From an uncultured Holdemanella sp. (lineage in GTDB: Bacteria > Bacillota_I > Bacilli_A > Erysipelotrichales > Erysipelotrichaceae), in the NCBI RefSeq assembly GCF_934772795.1, contig NZ_CAKVMR010000006.1, positions 1 through 58,225 of the forward strand: a stretch of 58,225 nt of DNA. The letters run 5' to 3'. The notes below the pieces were generated by a model, which was given only the letters and a program-made list of their open reading frames with translations, did not search any database and was not told the DNA's origin. Below, piece by piece: positions 16,145 to 25,800 of the stretch (position 1 is its first letter; each line of letters begins with the position of its first letter). The translations under genes and the position numbers were made by a program.

Positions 16145-17503
16145 ATGGCAACAATTAATAAGCGTAATGGTAAATATTGTGTAATTTATTATTATGTAGA
16201 TGCAAAAGGAAAAAAGAGACAAAAATGGGAAACATTTGATTCAATTTCTGAAGCTAAAGCTAGAAAGTCAATAGTTGAAGCTGAAAAGGCTAAGGGGTCT
16301 TTTATCCCACCTAATACAGATACTGTTGAATCATTTTTAGATACATTTATTGAACTTTATGGCTATCAAAACTGGAGTGTTTCTACATTAACAAGAAATC
16401 GTTCTACAATTAAATATTATATTCTTCCATATATAGGTAAAAAGAAGCTGCAAGATATTAAGCCAATTGTGATTGAAAAATATTATAGGGATTTAAAAGA
16501 ACAAAGAGTTATTCGACCTATGAGATCAAACACAGATGGGAAAGTAACTTCTTATATATTAAAATCGGTTCATAAGTTATTGAGCTGTGCCTTTGGGTGT
16601 GCTGAAAAGTGGGAATTAATTGCGTCCAATCCTTTTAAAAAAGTTACACCTCCAAAACATGAATATGCCAAAAAAGAAATTTGGACTTCAGAAATGATTT
16701 CTAGAGCACTAGAAGTTTGTGAAGATCCAAAAATTTCATTGGCAATTCAACTATCGTTTGCGTGTTCATTACGTATTGGTGAAGTTTTAGGATTACAATG
16801 GAAAAATGTATTCATAAGCGATGAAGATATTGAAAATGATAATGCTCATATTGTTGTAGAACAGCAATTACAAAGATTATCTAAAAAGGGAATTGATGAA
16901 CTGAATGTTCAAGATATTTTGTATACATTTCCATCAGCTACTGATAATGAAAGCAATACAACAGTATTGGTGTTACGAAAACCTAAAACACAATCAAGTA
17001 TTCGTACTATATGGCTACCTAATACATTGGTACAATTTTTACGTGAATGGAAAGAACAACAAAATGAATACAAAGAATTCTTTCAAGATGAATATCATGA
17101 TTATGATATGGTTTTATGTTTTGAAGATGGTAGACCAGTAGAGCATAATATCATTCGTAAAGGATTAGCTAAGCTTTCAGAAAAAGCTGGACTTCCACCG
17201 GTGGTATTTCATTCGCTTCGTCATTCAAGTACAACATATAAATTAAAATTAAATCATGGTGATATAAAAGCAACACAAGGAGATACCGGTCATGCTCAGG
17301 CAGATATGGTCACAGATTTGTATAGTCATATTTTAGATGAAGATCGTAAAATAAATGCTCAAAAGTTTGATGAGTCATTTTATCAGAACAATGATGAAGA
17401 CAATGCCAAAAGGAAGAAAGATAGTATTGATGTGGATAAGCTGGTTGCTTCTTTAAAAGACAATCCAGATCTACTGGATAAACTATTAGATGCATTAAAA
17501 TAA
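16145..17503 (+). CDS. Tyrosine recombinase/integrase, left module
   Basis: A 452-residue phage-type integrase. It has an N-terminal AP2-like arm-binding domain (NKRNGKYCVIYYYVDAKGK), a SAM-like core-binding domain (about 60-160), and the catalytic set: Arg in LRIGE (about 209), HSLRH (about 356-360), GH (about 382) and Tyr in YSHIL (about 394). It points toward the tRNA-Arg 270 nt downstream, so this tRNA is the likely attachment site. The C-terminus has the tail VDKLVASLKDNPDLLDKLL, shared by all four recombinases here. Confidence 0.9.
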   Translation: MATINKRNGKYCVIYYYVDAKGKKRQKWETFDSISEAKARKSIVEAEKAKGSFIPPNTDTVESFLDTFIELYGYQNWSVSTLTRNRSTIKYYILPYIGKKKLQDIKPIVIEKYYRDLKEQRVIRPMRSNTDGKVTSYILKSVHKLLSCAFGCAEKWELIASNPFKKVTPPKHEYAKKEIWTSEMISRALEVCEDPKISLAIQLSFACSLRIGEVLGLQWKNVFISDEDIENDNAHIVVEQQLQRLSKKGIDELNVQDILYTFPSATDNESNTTVLVLRKPKTQSSIRTIWLPNTLVQFLREWKEQQNEYKEFFQDEYHDYDMVLCFEDGRPVEHNIIRKGLAKLSEKAGLPPVVFHSLRHSSTTYKLKLNHGDIKATQGDTGHAQADMVTDLYSHILDEDRKINAQKFDESFYQNNDEDNAKRKKDSIDVDKLVASLKDNPDLLDKLLDALK

Positions 17504-17506
17504 GAT

Positions 17507-17528
17507 GTCCCTATCAAGGGACTTTTTT
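17507..17528 (+). terminator. Terminator after the left integrase
   Basis: GTCCC / GGGAC with a TATCAA loop and T6, four bases after the integrase stop. Confidence 0.8.
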
Positions 17529-17712
17529 AATAAAATGGCCTTCTAGCTAATAGCCAGCTAATATTGACTATGCAAAAAAAACGAAATCAGATGAAAAATT
17601 CCGTATATTTTATTGAGCGGTCAAAATTAGGAAACACAAAAAAGCCGATAAATAAAGCATATAACGAAATTATATATAAATTTCAAGATTAAATAAAATT
17701 GTGATGAGTGGT

Positions 17713-17747
17713 CTCCTAAGCAGGAGGCCAGTTTCCTAAGCAAGAGG
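17713..17747. repeat. Two tRNA-anticodon-like repeats, candidate attachment sites
   Basis: CTCCTAAGCAGGAGG (17713-17727) and TTCCTAAGCAAGAGG (17733-17747) match the anticodon-loop segment CTCCTAAGCGGAAGG of tRNA-Arg (17808-17822). The copies lie between the left integrase and the tRNA. Tyrosine recombinases often use anticodon-loop sequence as the crossover core, so these may be att sites or relics of earlier insertions. The first copy also forms a hairpin with an AAGC loop. Confidence 0.55.
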
Positions 17748-17775
17748 CAAAAACTTGTGGTATTATCTTTTATAT

Positions 17776-17852
17776 ATTTCGGTAGCTCAGCTGGATAGAG
17801 CATCCGCCTCCTAAGCGGAAGGTCGTGGGTCCGAATCCCATCCGGAATACCA
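17776..17852 (+). tRNA. tRNA-Arg(CCT)
   Basis: A full cloverleaf can be drawn: acceptor ATTTCGG/CCGGAAT, D-arm GCTC/GAGC, anticodon arm TCCGC-CTCCTAA-GCGGA with anticodon CCT, T-arm GTGGG/CCCAT with TCCGAAT loop, and an encoded CCA. It lies between two inward-facing integrase modules and is the likely integration target of both. Confidence 0.92.
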
Positions 17853-17867
17853 TTTTAGCCTTTATTT

Positions 17868-17890
17868 AAGCGGTTTTTCCGCTTTTTTAT
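17868..17890 (+). terminator. Terminator after tRNA-Arg
   Basis: AAGCGG / CCGCTT with a T5 loop followed by a T-rich tract, 15 nt after the tRNA end. Confidence 0.8.
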
Positions 17891-17971
17891 TTTTTTGTAA
17901 TGACCTTTTATAGCATTCAGAATTTTCAGCTCAGATGGTAAAAATGATTAAAATTTCTCTGTATCAGATTC

Positions 17972-18004
17972 GTTCGGATGACCTGTTTCAATCCGAACTT
18001 TTTT
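17972..18004 (+). terminator. Second terminator downstream of tRNA-Arg
   Basis: GTTCGGAT / ATCCGAAC (8 bp) with an 11-nt loop, followed by a run of T. It would protect the convergent integrase operon from tRNA read-through. No gene is seen in 17853-18105. Confidence 0.7.
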
Positions 18005-18105
18005 ACATCATTTTTAGGGTTATCTAATGGATTTCTAATGCTATCTAATAAAACCCTACGGCACTAGGCGCACCAGGCGATATGTCACGAATTCTAATAT
18101 AGTGT

Positions 18106-19458
18106 TTAATCACCTCCCAAAGTAGCAATTAATAGCTGCAATAATTCGGGATCCTGCTTGATTTTTTCCAAGACCTGATCTATGTCAACTTTCTTACTTG
18201 CCTGGGGAACTTCGACATAGTTTTCCATGTTTTGTTTATAGAAACTATCTTCAAACCTTTGCGCATTTACTCTTCGATCTTCATCTAAAATATGACTATA
18301 TAAATCCATAACCATATCAGCTTGAGAATGGCCGGTGTCTCCTTGTGTTGCTTTTATATCTCCATTATTCAATTTTAATTTATAGGTTGTACTTGTATGA
18401 CGTAAGGAATGAAATACAACATGGGGAAGTCCGGCTTCTTTTTCTAATTTTGATAAGCCTTTACGAATAACACTTCCATCACATGGAATACCGTTTGGCT
18501 GACATATCACAAGATTATAATTATGATATTTATCCCCGTAAGCTTCTTTGTATTTATTTTGTTCTTCTTTCCACTGTTTCAAAAAACAAGCCAATGTGTT
18601 TGGTAACCAGATTTTTCGAACACTACTATCTGTTTTAGGAGTTTTTAAAACCAGTCTTGTTGCGTTTTTTCTTTCTTCGAATTGTGGAAAGATGAATAGT
18701 ACATCTTTGTTATTCAGTTTTTCCAGTGCATCTGTACGTGCTCTTTCTAACTGCTGCTTTATATAAATATGTGTATCGTTATTTGAAAAATCATCATCAC
18801 TGATATGCACATTATCCCAAGTAAGACCGAGTACTTCTCCAATTCTTAAAGAACAGGCAAATGCAAGTTGAATGGCAATCGAAAGTTTTGGATCTTCACA
18901 AACTTCAAGAGCTTTGGCAATCTGATTAGCTGTCCATATTTCACGCTTTTCATATTCATGTTTGGGTGTGTCAACTTTTAAGAATGGATTATTTTGAATA
19001 TATTCCCATTTAACAGCTACATTAAATGTGCAACGCAAAACTCTATGAATCTCTGCGATAACCCTGCTAGATACTTTTCCGGTTTTCATTGCATTTTCAC
19101 TTTCTTTAAGATTTGCATAATATTGTTCAATCGTTATTGGACGAATTTCATCTAATTTATAGTGCCCTAGATACGGTGAAATATAAGCTTTAAATAATGC
19201 TGTATTCTTTTCCATAGTGGATATTGACCATTTGTTACATCCATAAAGATCTACATACGTTGGCCAAAACTCATTTAAAGTCGTTGTACTTGGTGCAATG
19301 AATGTTCGATCCGCTTGTTGAAGTTCAACTTCGGCTTTTCTCTTTCTAGCTTCTCTTAACGTCCTGAAAGATTCCCACTTTTGCTTTACTTTTCCATATT
19401 TATCTGTGTAATAGTAAATTACATTGTATTTATCCTTTCGTTTTTGTATCGATGCCAT
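18106..19458 (-). CDS. Tyrosine recombinase/integrase, right module
   Basis: 450 residues from ATG 19458 (MASIQKRKD), which has a GGTG-type site; an upstream start at 19476 would overlap the previous gene. The domains are an AP2-like N-terminus, a core-binding domain and a complete catalytic set: LRIGE Arg, HSLRH, GHSQADM and YSHIL Tyr. It is clearly homologous (more than half identical) to the left module's integrase. It points toward tRNA-Arg and is likely the integrase of the right-hand conjugative element. The C-terminal tail IDQVLEKIKQDPELLQLL matches the shared tail pattern. Confidence 0.9.
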   Translation of the reverse strand: MASIQKRKDKYNVIYYYTDKYGKVKQKWESFRTLREARKRKAEVELQQADRTFIAPSTTTLNEFWPTYVDLYGCNKWSISTMEKNTALFKAYISPYLGHYKLDEIRPITIEQYYANLKESENAMKTGKVSSRVIAEIHRVLRCTFNVAVKWEYIQNNPFLKVDTPKHEYEKREIWTANQIAKALEVCEDPKLSIAIQLAFACSLRIGEVLGLTWDNVHISDDDFSNNDTHIYIKQQLERARTDALEKLNNKDVLFIFPQFEERKNATRLVLKTPKTDSSVRKIWLPNTLACFLKQWKEEQNKYKEAYGDKYHNYNLVICQPNGIPCDGSVIRKGLSKLEKEAGLPHVVFHSLRHTSTTYKLKLNNGDIKATQGDTGHSQADMVMDLYSHILDEDRRVNAQRFEDSFYKQNMENYVEVPQASKKVDIDQVLEKIKQDPELLQLLIATLGGD

Positions 19459-19459
19459 C

Positions 19460-20752
19460 TTATTCACCACTTTCAATTTCTAATAGTTTCATCAATAACT
19501 TTTTACGGATATTTTTGTCCTCACTAAGCTGTCTGACTAAATCTACCGCATCTTTTTTATCTTTATCAGGCAATTCTTTTTTCATTTGATTTGAAAATTC
19601 GGAGTTGATTTTCGCTGTTTTTTCTTTGGCAGTTAAACCAGAATAGCTAAAGGGAATATCATTGTGTTCATAATAATAAATATCCCTATAAGATCTTCCA
19701 TCTGGTGCAACTTTCCCAGAAAAGAATTTCAATCCTGCTAGTGTATGTCTTGGAAGATCCAAAGCGCATGTTGTTTGATCTAAATGTTTAAGCAATAAAC
19801 GATCATCATATGGACTGATTCCAAAAGTTGTAAACATCAATGCATCAGGACTTGTATCAAACTGGAATATGTCTTTAGAACGCTTTTTCCAGTTTTGTAA
19901 CAATTCATACAGAGTACGTGGAATAGAATATATATTTTCTTTATCCACATAATGATGAACAACCTGGGTTTTAGATTTAATCTTTTTATCATGAACATAT
20001 TTTTTGATTACGTAGGATTCAGGAAGGAAGAATAATTCTTTTTCATACATGCGTTCCATCATTTTATTTGTTCGAATATAGTACTTATCCTTTTCATGAT
20101 AAAAATCTGACCATACTAGACCAAGTACATCCGTCACATTCATTCCGGTTGCAAATACGATTTGCATAATGACATATAGTTTTTCCTCTTTGCAGCCATC
20201 AAAAATCTGAAGCATGGTTTCATAAGTCCAATCTGCATATTTCTTTGGCCTTTTTTTAAAATCATTCGGATCTGAAATATGAATCTCATTAAATGGATTT
20301 TCATCCATGATTCCCATCTTAATTGCATGATCACACGTACTTATAAGCAATAGCTTACAGGCTCGAATCGTCTTTACAGACAATGTACTATTCCTTCCTA
20401 TACTTTTGATTGTGCAGAGCTGGTTAATAATAGAATTTGCAAAGGCTGAATCAACATCTTTAACTTTAGTTGTTTCTACAAGGCTACGAAGATACACATC
20501 ATAGTTTTTTTGAGCCTCGTGATATTTTTTTAAATGATCTCTGAAATATGGATCAGCAAGCCAATCTTCCATTACATCCACAAATAAACTATCTGGGGAA
20601 AACATACATGTCTCACCATCTAATAATTCTTTTCGTTTAGCTGCATCTTCATAGTTATCGAATAATTCCTTAATCATTTTTATTTCTTTTGCAGGTGTGA
20701 CTACCTCGTAAGTTACTTGAAATTTCTTTCCCAATTTTAAAATCACAGCCAT
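19460..20752 (-). CDS. Catalytically degenerate tyrosine-recombinase paralogue, right module
   Basis: 430 residues and a counterpart of the left 439-residue protein. The catalytic Arg region reads ATGMNVTDVLGLVW, lacking the Arg, and the HxLRH region reads HTLAGLKFFSGKV followed by GRSYRDIYYY. The left protein has YSDVYY at the same place, so the degenerate paralogues share their own motif (Y-x-D-[VI]-Y-Y). AAAGGAGG precedes the ATG. It ends 1 nt before the active integrase start, so the two are translationally coupled. Confidence 0.8.
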   Translation of the reverse strand: MAVILKLGKKFQVTYEVVTPAKEIKMIKELFDNYEDAAKRKELLDGETCMFSPDSLFVDVMEDWLADPYFRDHLKKYHEAQKNYDVYLRSLVETTKVKDVDSAFANSIINQLCTIKSIGRNSTLSVKTIRACKLLLISTCDHAIKMGIMDENPFNEIHISDPNDFKKRPKKYADWTYETMLQIFDGCKEEKLYVIMQIVFATGMNVTDVLGLVWSDFYHEKDKYYIRTNKMMERMYEKELFFLPESYVIKKYVHDKKIKSKTQVVHHYVDKENIYSIPRTLYELLQNWKKRSKDIFQFDTSPDALMFTTFGISPYDDRLLLKHLDQTTCALDLPRHTLAGLKFFSGKVAPDGRSYRDIYYYEHNDIPFSYSGLTAKEKTAKINSEFSNQMKKELPDKDKKDAVDLVRQLSEDKNIRKKLLMKLLEIESGE

Positions 20753-20766
20753 CCCTCATTCCTCCT

Positions 20767-20949
20767 TTATTGTTGACTGTCAAACCATTGATCAAAGGAT
20801 TCCTTGTTAATACGAAGAATTTTTCCAACACGAATGACTTTAAATAATCCTTTTCTTGTTAAGTCATAGGCTGCTGTCCTTCCAATACCAAGTATTTGCA
20901 TAATTTCAGCAACGGTATATGTTTTCTTTTCGCATATAACAGGTTTCAT
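20767..20949 (-). CDS. Excisionase-like HTH protein, right module
   Basis: 60 residues from ATG 20949; a longer GTG start would include the GAGGAGG ribosome binding site. HTH_17/excisionase fold: YTVAEIMQILGIGRTAAYDLT and IRVGKILRINKESFDQWF. It sits 14 nt before the degenerate recombinase gene, the same order as in the left module. Confidence 0.85.
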   Translation of the reverse strand: MKPVICEKKTYTVAEIMQILGIGRTAAYDLTRKGLFKVIRVGKILRINKESFDQWFDSQQ

Positions 20950-21009
20950 CGCTTTGTTCCTCCTCACTATAAAATTTTTGAAATTTAAATTCTCACCTAC
21001 AAAATAAAA

Positions 21010-21036
21010 GGAAGCAGCTGGGAAAGGACTGCTTCC
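21010..21036 (-). terminator. Terminator between MazF and excisionase genes, right module
   Basis: On the minus strand GGAAGCAG / CTGCTTCC followed by TTTTATTTTG. It matches the left-module terminator at 14544-14575. Confidence 0.75.
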
Positions 21037-21061
21037 ATAAGGAAAGGGAACATAACCAAAG

Positions 21062-21424
21062 CTATTTTCTTTGGTTATGTAAACGTAAATCTAGACTGAT
21101 TTTGATTTTTCGATCAATCGCCATCATATCTAATCTACCAATAGTGGCTATTTTCTTTAACAATCGACTTTTATCAATAACGCGAATCTGTTCACACATG
21201 ACCATTGATTTGTATTTTAATCCAATACCATCTGGTAAAAGATGATGTGTTGGTAAATGATGCTTGGTATAAATCTTGGATGATAAACAAGCCACAATGG
21301 TTGTTGGACTATATTTATTACCACGATTGTTTTGAATAATCACAACAGGACGAACTTTTCCTTGTTCTGATCCAGATGCATCACTTAAATCTGCTAAATA
21401 GACTTCTCCTCTTTTAATTTTCAT
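21062..21424 (-). CDS. Solitary MazF/PemK-family protein, right module
   Basis: A 120-residue protein, nearly the same as the left copy (differences cluster near residues 56-65 and 90-100). It has the MazF hallmark segments GSEQGKVRPVVIIQNN and VMCEQIRVIDKSRL. AGGAGTGG lies before the ATG. No protein antitoxin gene is adjacent; the conserved RNA-like block precedes it. Confidence 0.85.
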   Translation of the reverse strand: MKIKRGEVYLADLSDASGSEQGKVRPVVIIQNNRGNKYSPTTIVACLSSKIYTKHHLPTHHLLPDGIGLKYKSMVMCEQIRVIDKSRLLKKIATIGRLDMMAIDRKIKISLDLRLHNQRK

Positions 21425-21436
21425 GCATATCCACTC

Positions 21437-21795
21437 CTTATGTAAAACCGGGAGTATATCCCGGTTGATGTTTAAAAATAAAATATTTATCGTGTTTTCT
21501 ATTTATCACCTGATTACCCGAAAACAAAGGAATCCTATTAGACAAGATAGTTGCTAATTATCTTTCATTGGCATCGCACCAACCCATATCACGCTTGAGC
21601 CTGTCGCTAGAAGTATCATTATCTTATATATTGTCATGGCACAATCAGCAAATTGTTTATCAATCTAAAGTATCATCGCTCGTTAAAAACATCATCGCGC
21701 AGTAGTGAAATAGCTCGAATATATAAGTGTTGTATCTAATAGTTGTTATTTTGTTTTCAAAGAGCTGCTAGGAAGATTACATATCCCCCTTCACT
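21437..21795 (-). ncRNA. Conserved structured RNA candidate, right copy
   Basis: The minus-strand counterpart of 13773-14140; the core (21499-21748) aligns nearly without gaps. Long-range complementary segments are kept, with TTGCTGATT replacing TTGCTAATT opposite AATTAGCAA (G-U for A-U). Substitutions gather in two short segments that look like loops (GGGT/ATTT and AAGCAATT/TTTTTAA). The block lies between the HTH gene and the MazF gene, as in the left module. Confidence 0.6.
21446..21466 (-). terminator. Conserved attenuator-like hairpin before the MazF gene, right copy
   Basis: Minus strand AACCGGGA / TCCCGGTT with a TATAC loop, then TTACATAAGG. It covaries with the left copy at one base pair (A-T versus G-C). 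Confidence 0.65.
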
Positions 21796-21820
21796 AGATA
21801 GTCCTTGAAATTGCCAATTA

Positions 21821-22243
21821 TTAGCCTCTCTTTTTACATTTTTTTGAGAATTTTTCGATTCTTTTATAAACTGCGTTGGTCGTCATATGTAAATCTTCAG
21901 CAATTTCCCGTACACAATACTTGTTTTTCAACATTACAATGATTTTCTGCATGACAGGATCACACTTTTTCAAATGCTTATAAACAACGGCATCGTTTAC
22001 TCCATTTAGTACATCTTCCCATGTATATTCACTTATACAATCTTCAGAAGGTTCATTTAGAAAAAATTTTACTTCAGTTGGCGATTCATTACGGTGAAAA
22101 CTGCGATTTTTGTTGAAATCAAAATCATCTAGTTCTCGAAGGTACTGAATCTTCCATTCAGGAAATCCTAATAATCGTAGCAAGTTTTCTTCTTTTTCTT
22201 TTTCTTCTAAATACTTTTTCTTTTCGTAACCATAGTTATACAT
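21821..22243 (-). CDS. Small HTH protein, sigma-region-4-like, right module
   Basis: 140 residues from ATG 22243, chosen because AAAGGAGGAATAATAAA precedes it, the same leader as the left module's HTH gene. The C-terminal HTH (MLKNKYCVREIAEDLHM, then TTNAVYKRIEKF) resembles sigma region 4. The N-terminal part is charged and helical. It shares position and layout with the left protein but little sequence. Confidence 0.7.
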   Translation of the reverse strand: MYNYGYEKKKYLEEKEKEENLLRLLGFPEWKIQYLRELDDFDFNKNRSFHRNESPTEVKFFLNEPSEDCISEYTWEDVLNGVNDAVVYKHLKKCDPVMQKIIVMLKNKYCVREIAEDLHMTTNAVYKRIEKFSKKCKKRG

Positions 22244-22261
22244 TTTATTATTCCTCCTTTT

Positions 22262-22288
22262 GTGAAGGAGAAACAATTTCCCCTTCAC
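22262..22288. promoter_or_regulatory. GTGAAGG/CCTTCAC dyad upstream of the right HTH gene
   Basis: GTGAAGG (22262-22268) and CCTTCAC (22282-22288) form a dyad with additional inner pairing GAAA/TTTC, ending about 20 nt from the HTH start codon. It is the positional counterpart of the palindrome at 13094-13109. Confidence 0.5.
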
Positions 22289-22338
22289 TTGAAAGTCCAC
22301 AAAAAAGGCTTTTTTTAGCCTTGAAAGGGATAAAAAAA

Positions 22339-22368
22339 ACAGATCAACTGTCTGAAACAGAGATCTGC
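22339..22368 (-). terminator. Leader terminator/attenuator of the right recombination module
   Basis: Minus strand GCAGATC ... GATCTGT with the conserved TGTTTCAGACAGT loop, then eight T. It is the counterpart of 12954-12989 and marks the outer edge of the conserved module. Confidence 0.7.
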
Positions 22369-22554
22369 ACCAATTCGTTGTATTCTAAAAATCTATTCTC
22401 TTTTCAAAAACGAAAAGAGTTAGGAGGACTTCGATTCTTTACCATTAACATTATTAGAACACTGTATATGCATTGCAGCAATGGTTATATATTTATAAAC
22501 TATCAATATAATTTAAAATGTTTGATAAAAATCTTCAAAAAAGTAAAGATTTCC

Positions 22555-22583
22555 TTCAAACTGATTACTAGAAAAGGTATAAT
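22555..22583 (+). promoter_or_regulatory. Promoter of the defence operon
   Basis: A TATAAT (22578-22583) with a TTCAAA -35 (22555-22560) at 17 nt spacing, 27 nt before the XRE regulator gene. Confidence 0.55.
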
Positions 22584-22609
22584 GAATTCGTATATGCGAG
22601 GTAAACAAT

Positions 22610-22834
22610 ATGAAAGTAAGCTACAATAATTTATTTAAGCTTTTAATTGATGCGAATCTAACAAAAACAGAGTTTGCAGAAAAAATAGGATTATCTTCAG
22701 GAACACTAGCTAAATTGTCTAAAGGACAAGCTATTTCTATGGATAAATTGATTGATATTTGTGATTATTTCAATTGCACATTTGATGATGTTGTAGAAAT
22801 CATTCCTAAAGAGGAACGTGATGAAAATAAATAA
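22610..22834 (+). CDS. XRE/Cro-CI family HTH regulator
   Basis: A 74-residue single-domain Cro/CI-type HTH: KTEFAEKIGLSSGTLAKLSKGQ is the helix-turn-helix, followed by MDKLIDICDYFNCTFDDV. GAGGTAAAC precedes the ATG. It is first in the rightward defence operon and most likely controls its expression, as small XRE proteins do for many restriction systems. Confidence 0.85.
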   Translation: MKVSYNNLFKLLIDANLTKTEFAEKIGLSSGTLAKLSKGQAISMDKLIDICDYFNCTFDDVVEIIPKEERDENK

Positions 22835-22863
22835 GTACGAATAAACGTAAAAGAGGTGATTAC

Positions 22864-25800
22864 ATGCCTATAGTATTGGATAATAATAAAATTGGTGCCG
22901 TTGGTGAGTACGTCAAAGAAAATACACAAGAAGGAGCTGATATAACTATCTCGTCTCCTATCTTTACAATCTATGCTTTTGAAGAATTACGAAAAGTATT
23001 AGAAAAAAGTAATAAATTTAAATTTCTGTTCAATGAACCTACATTCATAAAAAGAATTATTGCCAATGATAAAGAAGTAAAAGAATTTGAATTACAGATG
23101 CATCAAAGAGAAAGAAATGTTTCTGAATTCAACTTAGAAATCGGATTAAAAAACAATTTGGATCAAAACCAAATTGCTTCTAAGTGTTATAACTTCATAA
23201 AAGAAAAAGGTGAAATTAAATCTGTTGTTAAATCAGGTAGTGTTTCTCCAAGTAACATTCTTGTTGAAAATAAAGAAGGAAGTTATTTGATTCAAGGCAA
23301 TAATATAGCTTTTTCTAAAGACGGTTTAGGATATACAAATCAAATTCGCTTTGATTTCAATACGGTCAGTGATGATCAACAAATGATTGATCAATATAAA
23401 GCTTTTATTAATCAAATATTTGAAAATGAAGATTTGGTTGCGGATGTTAAAGACGAATTATTAAAACACTTATCCAATTTATACAAAGAAAATTCTCCTG
23501 AATTAATTTATTATTTAACTCTATATAACATATTTGGTGAAAAACTGTTAAACATGGATGACATGGCTAGAGTTAAAGAACGTACAGGAATCAATAAAAC
23601 TAAAATATGGAACGCTTTATATAATTTTCAACATGATGCTGTTGTTGGAGCTATAAAAAAACTTGAATTATATAATGGCTGTATAATTGCGGATTCTGTT
23701 GGTTTAGGTAAGACTTTTGAAGCTTTAGCTATTATTAAATATTATGAATTAAGAAATGATCGAGTACTTGTGCTTTGTCCTAAAAAACTACGTTCAAACT
23801 GGACTTCTTTCAGAGAAAATAGTGTTACTAATTTCTTAGCAGAAGATCGTTTTAATTACGATGTTTTAAACCATACAGATTTATCTCGTGATAAAGGAAA
23901 ATCAGGAGATATCAATCTAGAAACAATCAACTGGGGTAATTATGATCTTGTAGTCATTGATGAATCTCACAACTTCAGAAATAATAATGCATTTAAGGGT
24001 AAAGAAACACGTTATCAAAAATTGATGAATCGTATTATAAAGAGTGGAGTTAAAACGAAAGTTTTAATGTTGTCTGCTACGCCTGTAAATAATCGTTTGG
24101 CAGATTTAAAAAATCAAATTATGTTTATTACAGAAGATCAAGATGATGCTTTTAAAGATTCTGTAGGTATTAACAGTATTGAAACAACATTACGAGTTGC
24201 ACAAACACGATTTAAAGAATGGTCTAAGCTGCCAGAAGAAAAACGTACAACAGCTACTCTTTTACCAATGCTTGACTATAATTTCTTCAATTTATTAAAT
24301 ACTGTAACAATTGCTCGAAGCAGAAGGCAAATTCAGACGTATTATGATACAAAGGATATTGGTGAATTTCCAACTCGTTTGAAACCAATTTCTGTTAAAT
24401 CAGATATCGATATCAATAAGAATTTTCCACCTCTTGGAAAAGTGAATGGAATGATTGCGAGTCTTCATCTGGCTATTTACTCTCCTATGCTTTATGTACT
24501 TCCTAGTAAACTTGAATATTATGAAGCATTGTATGATCAAGAAGTAAAAGGCGGTACAGGAAAGTTTAAACAAGTAGATCGTGAAAAAAATATTGTTAAC
24601 TTGATGCGTGTGAATATTTTTAAACGATTAGAAAGTTCTGTTAACTCATTTACATTAACATTGGAAAGAATTTTAAGTCAGATTGAAATTATGATGGATA
24701 TTCTTGATAAAGGTCAAGAATACGATTTTGATGATGACACATTTTCAAATGTTGAAGATGATGATTTTGATTATGAAGTTGGTGGAAAAATTAAAATCAA
24801 AGTCAAGGATTTAGATGCATTAAGATTAAGAGAAGATTTAGCAGAAGATCGTAAAATCTTAGAGGAACTGCTATATCAATCTATTGATGTTACACCAGAT
24901 AAAGATGCAAAATTACATGATTTAAAAAATCAGATTACTAACAAGATTATGCATCCAATTAATGAAGAAAATAAAAAGATTATTATCTTCACTTCATTCT
25001 CAGATACAGCAGAATATCTATATAAATGCTTAAATGAATGGCTATTAAAGACACATGGTTTGTATTGTGGTTTGGTTACTGGTGGTTCAGGGGTTAAAAC
25101 AAATTTAAAATCTGTTTCAAATCAATTTGAATCTATACTTGCTAATTTCTCGCCAAGATCAAACCATTTAAGAACAGATAAAGATCAAATTGATGTTTTA
25201 ATTGCGACAGATTGTATTTCGGAAGGTCAAAACTTACAAGATTGTGACTATTTGATAAACTATGATATTCACTGGAACCCAGTACGGATTGTTCAAAGAT
25301 TCGGGCGTGTGGATCGTATTGGTTCAACAAATAAAGTAATTCAGTTAGTAAACTTCTGGCCGAATATGGAATTAGATGAATATATCAATCTTGAAAACAG
25401 AGTAAAAAACAGAATGGTTATGTTGGATCTTTCAGCAACTGGTGACGATGATTTGTTATCTGCTGAAAGTAAGAATCTTGAATATCGTAAGAATCAATTA
25501 AAACAACTTCAAAATGAAGTGTTAGATGTTGAAGATTTACAAGGTGGTATTTCTATTACAGATTTAACATTGGATGATTTTATTATGTCGTTAGATCGAT
25601 ATATGAAAGAACATCCAAATGTATTAGAAAAATATCCTACTGGTGTATATGCAATTACAAACATTCCAGAAAAAAATAAGGATGAATGTACAGCAGGTGT
25701 GATCTATTGTTTAAAACAAAAGAAATATACAGATAATCAAGAATCTGCTTCTTCTTTATATCCTTACTACCTTGTATACGTAAAGGATGATGGTTCAATT

